From positions 6,866,001 through 6,930,000 of the forward strand of contig CM050672.1 in assembly GCA_027574665.1 (NCBI GenBank): a stretch of 64,000 nt of DNA, given 5' to 3'. Below are positions 1-11,847 of this stretch, piece after piece; within the stretch, counting starts at the first letter, position 1, and the number at the start of each line of letters is the position of its first letter. The notes under the pieces are model-generated. The model was not told the origin of the DNA and made no database searches. It was given only the letters and a program-made list of their open reading frames with translations. The position numbers were made by a program, and so were the translations under genes. The DNA is from Rhynochetos jubatus (taxonomy: Eukaryota > Chordata > Aves > Eurypygiformes > Rhynochetidae).

Positions 1-3000
1 TCCACCAGCCTCGCACCAGCCTCAGTCTCTGGCTGCTCCCCCTTTGAAGTCAAACTGTGTGTTTGCAGGTATGTTTCTGTTTGTAGCTTCAGCTACCAGA
101 CATCATGTGTTCCTCTCAGATTTCCAGCACATGCAGAGCAGCCCATAAATATTGTAGCTTTTTTTTATTTTAATTTGAAGCTGTCTTGAAAACTGAGCTA
201 TCTAATCCTTGGAACATCTGCTCCGAGCAGGCAGCAATCTCTTAAATGCCACTGTGCACTTAAGAAGTTCTCCTCTTCTCTGTGGGAGCCCCTGGAAGAA
301 TTTAACTGATATAAGGCACCTCCCACAGCTCAAGCTAATGATCACAATACAAATGACATTTGCATGCTATGTTATTCCTTTTGTGCAGAGATGATCTGCA
401 CGCTAGCATCTATTCATCCCTGACAGCTTGTTTTCCCTCCATCTGAAAACGATTTCCCAGCCCAGGTAATAACCAGCATCGCCGATGGTCACTCACAGAC
501 CTGATATCCCACTGTCCCACAGGCCCCTTCCCCTGGCAAAGGGGACGAGCGCCGCGGCCCCTTCCATGCTTGGGGATATTCGCGGGGGTCTAGGGACCCC
601 TTCAGAGGGGACCGTTGCGCAGTGGCCCTGTGCCGCGGCTGGCGGGGCAGGGCGCGGGTGCTCTCCTGTGCTCAGTTTCCCTCTGTGTTTTGGCAGCTGC
701 ATCCTGGTGATGCCGGCACGAGGACGGGTCCATCCTGACCCCAACCACGCAGATGAGCCCAGTGGTGCTGAGCCATCGGCACCAAAACCTGGGGAAAGAG
801 AGAAGTCTCAGTGCTGCCCTGGGGTCTCCTGCTGGGATCCTCGGTTGGCACTAGCAAATCTCTTCAGTTCCTGTCTTTCCCCCTAAAATTTTTCCACTCT
901 TAATTTACTTTATTTTAATTGATTGGACTCTCCTGTGGTGTAGCAGCTTATTGGAAAGGAAGGCAGTTCCAGATACAAAAGGAAAAAACAGCCCTAATAT
1001 TTACTCATTTGCCTCACAGCTTTTCACAGCTCCCCTGCCCCAATCCTTAATGACAGAAACCAATAATGTTTAAACTATTGAAGTCCAAGTGACTCAAAAT
1101 CAATAGCCTGATATTGGAATTCTGGAAGACTTTGTTAAATATTTTGTTCCTTATTGTTTGCTCACTGAAAATCCAGACAGTCCCGCCACAGCCGAAGCAA
1201 GTTAATGAATTAAAAGCTCCCAGCCAACAGCAGTTTGATAATAGCATTAACACTGTAAAATTCATCACCGGGTCAGCGTCTGTCAGCATTACAGGGCTCT
1301 GGGGAGGCGAGCGGAAAGGCAGAAAGTCAGGCTGCTTATTACATCCAGATTTAGGAGGAAAAGTTCCCTTCTTTTAAATGGCTGCATTTTATTCACTCCT
1401 CCATGGCCGGCTGCTGCCGGAGCGGCCGTGTCTCCCCACTGCGATCCCCGCACGTCTGCTGGGCAGCCGGCCCCCCCAAGCCGGTATGGGCTCACAGACA
1501 GGGACGCACTGGGGTTCGCTTGCTCCGAAGGGTTGTGGCAGGAGCTCTGGAGAAAATTAATTTAGACAGGCTCAACCCAATTGACAGAACCAGGTTGAAA
1601 CCCACGCAGGTCAATATTCCTGAGCCCGGCGTGCTCCCACCGCCCTTGCTGGTGGTTTCCTGGGTTCTCTGCTGAGTTGCAGGGCTCTCTGCCATCCCCC
1701 GCTAGCAGGGACCCCAAACCCAGGGACCCCAAACCCAACGCTCTCTTGCAGGTTTCCTTAACGTGGCGGAGCAAAGCCCCGTCCCGGAGGTGGGGGCTCC
1801 AGCCCCACAGCAGCAGGTGCTGGCAGACGCTTTAGACACTGTGTTGGGAGCATCAGCTCTGGTTAGGGGGATGGCCAGGGCAAGGGGGAAGCTTATTGCT
1901 TAGTGCCCCCTCCCATGAAAGCTGTAATCCATATTGTAAAAATAGATTGTCCGTGCTGAGGGGGTGAGAAGTTGCACTTTAGGGGGGTTCTGCCTTTGCT
2001 GGGTGTGAGCACGGGCCAGTGCCACGGGCTGACGCTCCCTAGCCCAGGGGCTCTGCGGTCAGAGCCCTCTCTCTGGCCTTGCCCTGTGGGCCCTGGCCGG
2101 GGGAGGAGGGTGGCGGGGGGCACCGGGGAGCAGCACCTGAAGCCTGCTCAGAGGTGGCTGGTCTCTCTTCAGTGTCCGGGGTCTCCTCTCTGGTGGTTTC
2201 AGACAGTCCAGGTGTCAATGGAGGGATTCCCTCCAGCTTCACAGGAGGTAGCATTGCTGCCAAAGGGCTTTGGATTCTTTTCCTGGAAGAACAACTGTTG
2301 GAAAATAATTTACTCCTACAGAGATAAGAATTAGGAGATTCCCAGGTCAGGTTGGGGTTGTACCCCACTGCGGGGGGGCTGGAAGAGCTGTGACACCCCC
2401 CGCACTCTTTTACCTGTTTCCTTTATATTTAGAGGCTGTGCTTTGTCTGGGTTTCAGAACAAGACTCGGTTTGGGGACGTTAACGCGCGTAATGAGTAAC
2501 CGTTTGTGACAGAGGAGTTATGAAATGTTGTGTCGGACAAGGTTGGCTGAGCTGGGCGATGGATTAGTGTGGGGTGAGCCACCTGTGCATTCGGGTGAGG
2601 AGCGAGCACAGCACCCCAGGTAGCACCCTGCCACCGTCGCTATGTCTGTCCCTGAGCCCCGACCGTCCTGGACCGTGGGGGGCATTGCTCACCTCCCCGC
2701 CAGCGGCAGGGAAATCTGGGCAGGAGCCAGATGGGTCCCCGAGTCACACGTGCATTCCCAACACCCCTTTTATCTTTTCATGCAAATCCCAGTCTTGTTT
2801 TACAGAAGGACATGGAGATTAATAAAATAACAGTCCTTTGGGTTTGCAAATCTCTGACCGCAGGACCGTAGCAAGAGCAGGGATCTTTCCCTTTTGGTTA
2901 CTCAAACAAACGGAAGGAAATACAAGGGAAGCAGCTTAGAAATTGCAACGAGTTAACTTGCTTTGAGTCAGGACCAACCTTCGGAAGAGAAATACCTGAA

Positions 3001-6000
3001 ATCCCTCTCCCCTGCCTGCCATTGCTGGGTTCTGACACAGCAGCCAACAAGACGGATTTTAATGGGACTTACAACTGGGAAGACAAAAAGAGGGGAAAAA
3101 TGGAGAAACTGAATTAAAAATGCTTCCAGAGCTGAGACGCCAGACAAGATAAATAGGGATCATCATTCCTCCTCTAAGGGAGGGTGCTGCCGCAGCGCTG
3201 TGCACCTGATGAAGGCAGAGGGAGAATTAATGCCGGTTGCGGGCACATTAATGCCACTCGTTCCCCATCCCATTTGTCTCCTGCTTCCCGGGCTCCAGGC
3301 TCAGACCCGACACCTCCTGTGTGCCACAGGCAGCCTCGCCAGCGGGAAGGTTTGCTCCTCGCTCCTCCTTAGTCTGTGCCGCTGAATCTGGTGGGGGTGA
3401 ATGCCGGGAGAGGCACAGGAAGGTCTGACCACCCCCAGCTGCCCCTCAGATGTGGGGCTGGGGAAAAGCCTTGGTCCCAGGTGTCCAAAGGCAGAACAGG
3501 AGGGCAGGTGACAGCAAGTGGTCCCAGCAGGGTGTCCATCTGTCCTGGCAGTGATGTCCCCCAGACCTGTGCCCCATGACATCAACTGGCATGCGTGGGG
3601 CCACGGGCCGGCTGGGCTGGAGCAGGAGCCGAGCACCGTGTGCAAGCCCCGGGCTGGTGTTTGGCTACGGGACCACGATTCTCCCCTCTGGTTCTAGAGC
3701 CTGGGGCTGTCCCTGCTGTCGGAGCTCACCAGAGGCCAAGGGGGCTCGCTTCTATCCCCGTGTCCTTCTGCAGAGAGTCCTCCAAGTGACATTTCGGGAG
3801 AACTGGAAGCTGTGAATTTTAAGCATCGGGAGCTCAATCCATTAGCATCCTGACAAGCTTTTGAGAGATTTACAATGGGTTTTACCACCCGCTAGAGGTG
3901 CAGCAACATATTTCCATCTCTAACTCATTCTTGGACCAGGATTTACAGCTGCCATCAGCCCCTTGCTGTCCCTCAGTCCCTTCCGACCAGGTGGGGAAAG
4001 GTCACTCTAGAAACACAAATGCGGAGGCTGTGACCAAACCATCTGCTCACACCCCCGCCGGGCTCTTGGCCACCGGTCCTGCATTGAGCCTCCGTCCCCA
4101 GAGGAGCAACCATCGCCAAAGGTTTCGTCAGAGGGGAGAATTAACTTCCCTGTGACTGTGGGAAACCCTCTGAAACCCGGGGGATTTGTGTCGCTGCTCA
4201 CCTCTTCCGCGGGCTCCCTGAAACGCGGCGGTTTGCGGCTGAAAAGGGCATTAAGGAGGGGGGCTCAGCTTGCCTCAGGCTCTCTCCACTCCGATACGTG
4301 CAGCCACATCCGCACCCTGGTATTCGTTACCGTCACACAACACCCAGGCGGATGGCCCGTGGGAGCGGGGCTGGGGGACCTCTGCGTGTCCCCTGCTGTC
4401 CCCAGCACGTCCCGCGGGGATGTGGCCCTGGCACAGCCAGCCCTTGGGTGGCAAAAGAAACCTCCTGCGATTCGGGGTCCAGAACCCCTGCCAACCCCTC
4501 ACCGTCTGCAATTGATTTTTCCCAAATACTACGACCCCACCATAGCAGCCCTTGTCCTCAGAAGCTCCTGGGTGCCTGACAGCTCTCCCTCTCAGCACAT
4601 TTCCCTGCCTCTCGGCGTGAATCCCACCTCTCCATTTCACTCCCTTCCTCCGTCAGATAAATCTCTTCCCCTCCTCCGTGCCCATTCCTTTCCAGGATCT
4701 GCCAGGAGGTATTGTATCCTCCCGTTACACACTGCTAGTTTTTCCGATGCTACACGCTCACTAAGAAATAAACCTTTTCATAACTTAGAGGAACAGCAAT
4801 TGAACATGAGTAGGAGTTTATAAAAGGAAAGAAGAAATAAAAGATGAATTTCCTCCTTCTACTTTGCGCTGCAGCATTTAATACACGGCAGAGGTTATTC
4901 TTCCTGCCTCCAGAGTGTGTAAGCGGTAGTAAACAACCCCTCCGTGCACAGTGTACCCAGCTTTCCACGCAAGGGGGGTCGGAGTGGCTCGTGAACCGGA
5001 GGGGGCAGTGAAATTGTCTCCAAACAAACATAACATCACAGCCCTTGGGAACAGCGGGATTGAGGCGAGACAAGCACAAACACCCGAGTTTGTTCCTTAC
5101 GCTTGCGCCAAGCGGAGTTGCTCCGGGTGAGCTGCAGCAGGAGTAATTTGGACATAAAGGTGCAGCACTGTGAGGAGGCTGCCGGGGCGTAGCAGCCGCT
5201 GGCAGCTCCCCCTCCGGAAAACACAGGCCGGGGTATCCACGCTCGCGGCGCACACACGTGGACGTGCTCACCCCGTGTCTGCCTGCAGCAGGACGTTACC
5301 CAGCGCAGCGTGCTGCCTTGCCTGTGTTCCGACCTACGTTTAAGGCACGTTTTCCAAAGAAAGCATGGAAGGTGCGCAGTCACATAGCCAGTGGGTATAC
5401 TCATCTCTGCGTGTGGGCAGCGATTAGTGCGTAGCCCTTGTATTACTGTAATTCCCGGGTGCGTGAAGCCGCAGGGATGGGGGAAGCAGCCAGGACTGGG
5501 GCTCTCTGTGGCTGGAAGCAGCCCTGCAGCAGGACTGTCCTTGGCCAGGATCTCTGCGCCGGAACGCCGCAGCTCCGGAGGAAGATCCCTGCAGGCACCT
5601 GGGGAGCCTCTGGCTGCGGGCAGCCTGCGCGCTGCCAGCCGGGCTCACGCGGGAGCCGCGTGGTCATGCGAATGGGGACGCCGACTTTAGGGGATCTCCC
5701 AGGTGAGGAAGAACCTCAGGAGGAGGATGGCGGCTCCTGGCCTCGCACGTGACCCCACCCCGGCGTGGCTTTACTCTGCAATGCAGCATCTTTGATTTTT
5801 CCCTATTTTCAACTTTCATCTTCAAACTTCTTGAAACCCTGCACCCCTGGTGTCACCCGACGTGGTGACTGCCAAGAGCTGTCACAGCTTCAGCCCGCAG
5901 CTGAGCGTGTTCCTGGACACGGACGAGTCGTGATCTTGCTTCTTGCTTCCCCACCAACGCGAGGATCAGTGACGTGATGGGAAGTGCCTTCAGTGTTGGC

Positions 6001-6450
6001 TGGGTTGGGGCAGGCTCCATCAGAAACCAGCCGGTGTCCTTAGAGCATTCCTCTTGGGAACAGGCTGCTGCTGCTGGAGTACTGAGAGAAAGGAGCAGGG
6101 CGGGCAGGAGCAGGGAGCAACAGCCTCGCTCATCTTCCCGGGAAAAAGATGGACCTGCTGAGCTTCCAAGGTCCCTTTGGTGAGTCTAAACCCAAGCACC
6201 ACATGTGTTACACTGCCCTGCGTGCACGGCCCTGCCCTGAAGGACATCTATCCCGCCCCAAGGGGACATTGTCCTCTCCATCTCCTCTGCCCCTGGCTCT
6301 CCTGTTCAGCGGAAGGAGGAGCCATCACCTCTCGCTCCCTGGGCCTCTGAGACGTGTCACCCTCCACCAGCCATCGCAGTGGGAGGCAACGGAACCGAGC
6401 ACCTTGTGCAGGATGCGTTCCCACACGGAGAGACTGCTCACAGGCAAATG
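1..6450. other. intergenic, no gene recognised
   Basis: No open frame here has both splice signals and resemblance to a known protein; the open frames are short and overlap on both strands, as expected by chance. AT-rich stretches at about 880-1300, 2760-3130 and 4735-4870 interrupt GC-rich DNA and could be conserved non-coding elements, which I cannot test. Two perfect octamer (POU) motifs are present, ATTTGCAT at 358-365 and ATGCAAAT at 2780-2787. A 15-bp duplication lies at about 1708-1740. By synteny this is the gene-poor side of CSF3R that faces GRIK3. Confidence 0.6.
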
Positions 6451-6780
6451 CCCATGCGGTGACAGGCAGTGAGGTGATGGGCTGTGTGGTGGCAGGCGGT
6501 GCGGTGATGGGCTGTGTGGTGACAGGCAGTGCGGCGATGGGCTGTGTGGTGGCAGGCGGTGCAGTGATGGCTTTCATGGTGGCAGGCAGTGTGGCGATGG
6601 GCTGTGTGGTGACAGGCGGTGCAGTGATGGCTTTCATGGTGGCAGGCAGTGCGGCGATGGGCTGTGTGGTGGCAGGCGGTGCGGCAATGGGCTGCGTGGT
6701 GACAGGCAGTGCAGCGATGGGCTGTGTGGTGACAGGCAGTGCAGTGATGGGCTGTGTGGTGACAGGCAGTGCGATGCTGT
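6451..6780. repeat. 30-bp minisatellite, 11 copies
   Basis: Eleven head-to-tail 30-bp units lie in perfect register (6451, 6481, 6511 and so on). Units vary at a few positions, for example GTGACAGGCAGT against GTGGCAGGCGGT, and two units carry a GCTTTCATGG variant. Because 30 is divisible by 3 the array stays open in several frames on both strands, which creates artificial repetitive open frames (M-G-C-V-V-x-G-x pattern on the + strand). I treat these as non-coding. Confidence 0.93.
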
Positions 6781-9700
6781 GGGGAGCTCCTTGCTGCCAG
6801 TCCCGTGGGCAAGCAAAACACCTCGGCTGCCATCAAGGTGGGCACGAGTCACATTAGCCAGTGCCCGGGGCAAGCCCCAAGGCTGCAGTGAGACTGAGGG
6901 GGCACAGACAGGACTTAACGGCCTCTAAGACTCCTCCCAGGGTGAGGCTGTGGGTGCAGCTTGCCCCAGCTCCAGCTGCAATTCAAATAACCCTCACCCT
7001 GGTGACCCCCTCAGCCTGCATCACCTTCATTTCCAAATCGATTCCTTCGCAGCAGGACAGCCCTTTCGCTCGATCTTCCTCCCTGCCCTCCTCTCCCCTT
7101 ATTTCTCGTGCTGGTTTGGGGTTTTTCCTACTGCTCTGTTGCCAGATGCTTTGCACCACACATTTGCCCCCGATCTGCTCAAGGAGCTTCTCTTCTCTCC
7201 ATCCCCGCTCGCGGCCATGCCGGCTCTCCGGCCGGTGTGGATTGCTGCTGCAGCCCCGAGCGGGGGAAATGCAGGGGGGAGGAAAGGCTCAACAGCGAGC
7301 ACAGGTGTGCCGGCGGGGTTTGTGTCTGCTTGGTTTTCGTGTCCCCCTCCCATGAGATTTTGGGCTCCTTTCTCTCTAATCTCAGTGTTACCTGCAGCAG
7401 CGATGGGTGAAAATGCTGGGGGAAGCGTGGTTTGTTCGTCGACGTTGTCCTTACAATGCACATGGGGAAATTAACTTAAAGCCTGGGTTATGAAGAGAGC
7501 TAATTAGTTAATCCATGTAAAGTGCTTTAAGACTCTCGGATGAGGGGAAAGAATAGCTAATGGGGGAGCTCAGACAGGGCTGTCTTGATGCAAAGTGCAT
7601 TTCAGACAAGAAATCCTTACTGTACAGAATGGAATTAAATTCAAGGGCTTGTCTAAAAGAAAAACCTCAGAATTGATCACATCCCAGTGAATAAAGACAG
7701 TCCATCAGTTCAAGGGCATCTTGCACATATATCCATGCCCACTAATTATTCTGCTTGAAACCAGCCTTCCTGGCAGATTCCCAGAGTCGATGCATTGAGG
7801 ACCTCTGTGTCAACATTAGCTTTATAGCAGACGGATAATTGGTGGTAAGTACCCAGAGCTGGGCTGTGCTGGACAACATAATGGCAAAAATTAAATTCTT
7901 CCAACAAAATAGCTCTTTGCAAGCATGTGCAAGCAAAAACAGGCTCGAGAGAGAGCTCCACTGCAAGGCAGAACAATTACAGAGCAATTAGAGGGGTGAG
8001 CTTTACCATCTCACCTGCACAACACCTATTTTCTCCTCTACAGTCGCCCCTGTCAAAGCTTCAAACATTTCCTTTGTTCGCAACAACACTCCCTGTCGGT
8101 GACAACACTCCACGGCCAGGAGAAATCTGAGGAATAGTGTCTCAAAGCATTTGCCAAATACCCCTGCATCCTAATTCCTGGCTGAATCCTGCACTCCTTG
8201 GGGCAACCCCTTGGCTGTCCCAGGGGTTTGCACCTCTCTGCGTTGGCCATTTCGGTACCCCGGCCGTACTCCTGTCGCCGTTCGGTTCTGCCACACCAGC
8301 GTGCAGTGGGGGGAGCATCCAAAGGCGGGCCGTGTCCTCCCGAGGAGCGGGGCTGGATGTCATCTCCGAGGAGCAGACCCCAGCCCCCATCCTCGTGGGC
8401 GAGACCGTGGCTTCAGGTGTGTTAGTGCGTGTCAATGGGAGCAGTAAATACTCTTTGCCTCGTCGCCCTGCGCCAGTCAGGGTCCCTGTAGACCTGAGAT
8501 AAACTGTGTCTGTATTTATTTTAACACCTGCCCTCCCGCTGGCTCTCACCTGAGCGGATTTTGGATGGCATCGTGGCTGGGGAAGCCGCTGCCCTGACAC
8601 CGTCCCCATCCCCCCTCCTGCCTTGCTGAGCTGACCCCAGGGGTGCTGGGACACGGGGTGCGCAGCCGCCCGGCGCACGGAGGGTCCGCGCCGTGGCGAG
8701 CGAGGCACGCCGGCGCGCGCTCGCCCTGAGTGGCACGCGCGGGAAGCAGAGGTGACAGTGATGCAGACGGCTTGAATTACTCCGGCTGCTCTGTCTAGCG
8801 AACGGCACAAATTGGATTATGTTGTGGAGTTTTCTGTGAGGGCAGCTTGGCTCTTTGAGTGGCATTTCCATATTCTGTCGAGCAACCCACACGCCCATAA
8901 AATCTGATAAGTTTTCTCGGTCATCACTTTGTGTATTTTTATGAGTCTATTAAAATGCGATTTACATTTTTTCAATTTCTCCCCCCCCCCTTTTCCCTTC
9001 AACGTGCCCAAGGGACGGGTGAATTAGATTGGAGAGAGCCCAGAACCATATGGCCAATTGGATTAGGCTCTCCTAAGTGTTCAGCAGAAAGTAATAGGGG
9101 TTTTAAACCTGTATCCCAAATTCTGGATGCTTGTCTTGTCTGAACTGCCAGAAACAGCTCCATTTTTTAAGGTTCTTGCAGAACGCTGAAGCCGGCGGCG
9201 TGGTGACAAGGATGCCCGAGCTCTGTCCCGCCAGCCGACCCGCTGCCGAGGACCTCGCGCTGGGGCGGCAATCGGGGCACGTGGCCTTGGCGCTGGAAGA
9301 CTCAGCCCCCTCCACCCTCCTTCCTCCAACTCTGAAATTAATTACCAGTTAATCGCTGTTCACGCTGCATATTTTTAGTCAGAAATAATGCTTTCTTTTG
9401 GAGACGACAGAAGCGTTGCTTATGCTTCCGTATTTCTGCTGGCTCAGGGCAAACCCTGCAGCCTTCCCGGGACGGGAGCACAAAGGAGCCGCGAGCGCTG
9501 CCGGATGAAAATTTGCTTTCAAATTTGAGAGAATATTTGTAGAAATTCCTTTCTCTGCTATTTGCTCAATTCCGCTAACAACGGGTTGCCAGCCAGGTTC
9601 AAGGACAGACGAGCAAGGGGGGCTCTGAGCAGCCTCTGTAATTCTCTTTTCTCTGAAGAGACAGAGGGAGATTAATAGAAAAAGCGGCAGCAGGAGGATT

Positions 9701-11782
9701 TGTCAAGAAAAATAATCATTTTCAGATCAAGGAGGCATGCTATCTTGGTAGCGTGCAAATGGCAGGAGCAAGAGGACTCCTGAGCCTGCCCCTCGTTACT
9801 GAAAGAAGCAAATTAAGGCAATTGCAGTTGAAGACAAAACTAACGTTTGGCCTTCTTCCTCCCTCGGTCACCCCGCGGCCCCCGCTGCCCAGTGCCAGGA
9901 GCCATTTTGCAGCCCAGGTTTTGCATCCACAGGGCAATCGGCAGCGTTGGCTCCGCGTTGCACCGAGCGAAGGCACCGCACACTGAGCACACCACGGGCT
10001 GCTGCTGCCATCTACGGAGAGCGAGTCCGGTGGCTGGCAGGGACAGTGGGGACCAGAAAGGGATGGTGGGGACCAGCACGGCTAGAGGGGACATCCATCT
10101 GTGTGTGAGACAGGATTCATTGTGCGCCCTTGCTGGGAGCGATGCGAGCAGGAGGTGGGGATGCAGCCCCAAGCTAATGCCCTCCAGCCCCGGATCTTGG
10201 CTGGAGAATCCAGGAGCCTCTGAGCATCACCCGCCTGGGGCCGCAGGGGCGATGTGGCACACGGGCGCAGGGGGATGCTCTGCCGTCTGCAAGGGACACA
10301 CCAGCACTGGAGCTGCCGAGGCAGAGCTGGGAAGGTCACAGCTCCGTAGTGGCATGTTCCTCCTCCTCGAGGAGCCAGTGGCGGATTTCGCTGGTGCCAG
10401 CACGTGCCATAACCGTGGCTCGCAGGGGCTGGCAGGAGGAGACGGTGGCTGGTGACCTGTGAGAGCTGCACTGTGCCCCTCTGAGCAGGGAAAGGTGACT
10501 TGGAAGCTCCTTGGAGCTCTGCTTCTGACAGCTGCCCTAATTCATGGCACACCTGGGGCCGCGGTGTTGAGAAACACGGTGGTGAACAAGCAGTTGTTCA
10601 GCGTGCGGTGGCCGGGACCCGTGGTACGGCACCGCTGCTCGGCACCAGGGTACGGCACCGGGGTACCAGGGCACCGGAGTGCAGGGCACAGTGGGATGGG
10701 GCGTGACCCCAACCCCTGCAAAGGGGCAGCAGACGGGAGAAATGCACAGTGAAGGTTTTCCTGCTCTGAGGGCTGGAACTTTGTGAGCCACGTTCCCCTT
10801 CTCTCCATGGACAAGGGACCAGTTTAGGCTGATTAACAGGCAAAAATAAACCGGGTTCACTTTCTGTTTGCTTAACATGTGGCTGCCGTTTGTTTGTTTT
10901 CATTCTCCAATAGCCTTTGTCTCCCCTGACGGTTTTCTGCTTGTAAATAGTCGAGTATCACATTCCGTCTGTGGAAAACAGGCTTGACAAAACCCTGAAA
11001 TCCACCTCCCTCCCCCCCTCCCCCTCCCTTCTTTTTTTGCAGCCATGCTGCAATTTCAATTAACATATGCCTTGTTTTGCCCCCCAGGGAACAGTGGTGA
11101 GAAGATGAGGAATAGGGGAAGTGTGGCAGGTAATGAAAGACACGTACTCATTTCTGCTCCAGCAGATAGTGCAAGTGCCCATTAAATGCTAAAATTAATT
11201 GTTTAAATTGTTCTGAACAGCATTTACGAAAATCGCCTTGTCAGTGCAGCTGGGCATTGGGTTTCAAAAGCTTTCCCTGCGTTATCTGCATCTTAACGTT
11301 TTAGCGGCGAGCTTCTTCACGACAAACTAATTTGTTCTACACACATTTATTTTCTGCCTCCACAACACTTACAGAAATACGTGGCAAAAATGCAGATAAT
11401 TTTTCTCCTCTTGTTTTTCATGCTGTTCCAGAGACAAATAGCTGCCGCGCTCGGTGGCGGCCCCTACGCAGGAGCATCCCAGGCACCTGCCTCGGCTCCC
11501 AACGGCCAGACCAGCTGGATCTGAAAACGCCACGAAAATCCCCCTTCTGAGGGTACAGTCAGCACCTCCAGATGGGCACAGGGAGCATCCGAGACCCAGG
11601 AGCGGGGAGGGAACTCCCAGTGCCCCCAGTCTGCCCAGTGCCCCTGGCCCTGTGCTCCTCTCCCATCCTGCTCAGGCTGCGATGGAGGACACCCGGGCTG
11701 GAAGAGAGACAAGAACCCACAGTCCATCCCTTTCCAGAGGTGACTAACTAGGTAAAATTCCGCCTGTGTGATGGGAGATCTG
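6781..11782. other. intergenic, AT-rich islands
   Basis: No gene is supported. AT-rich islands lie at about 7470-7990, 8760-9180, 9330-9740 and 10780-11430 and hold many TAATTA-like homeodomain cores, for example the run AGCTAATTAGTTAAT near 7498. A short CpG-dense patch lies at about 8640-8740. A C10 run sits at 8981-8990. These islands look like candidate regulatory elements, but no conservation can be judged from one sequence. Confidence 0.5.
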
Positions 11783-11847
11783 TTAAGGGTTGGACTTGAT
11801 GATCTGAAAGGTCTTTTCACACCTGAATGATTCAATGATTCTAAGAT
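11783..11847 (+). mobile_element. CR1 LINE fragment, 3' tip
   Basis: About 65 bp match the extreme 3' end of chicken-repeat-1 LINEs: the GGTTGGACTTGATGATCT block, then AAAGGTCTTTTCACACCT, then degenerate copies of the terminal ATTCTATG-type repeat. Only the 3' tip remains, which is typical of 5'-truncated CR1 copies in birds. Confidence 0.85.

Noticed and set aside
6354-6857. Repetitive valine/glycine-rich frame (and minus-strand H-T-A-C-H repeats)
   Set aside because: Produced by the 30-bp minisatellite; no initiation, splice or family evidence.
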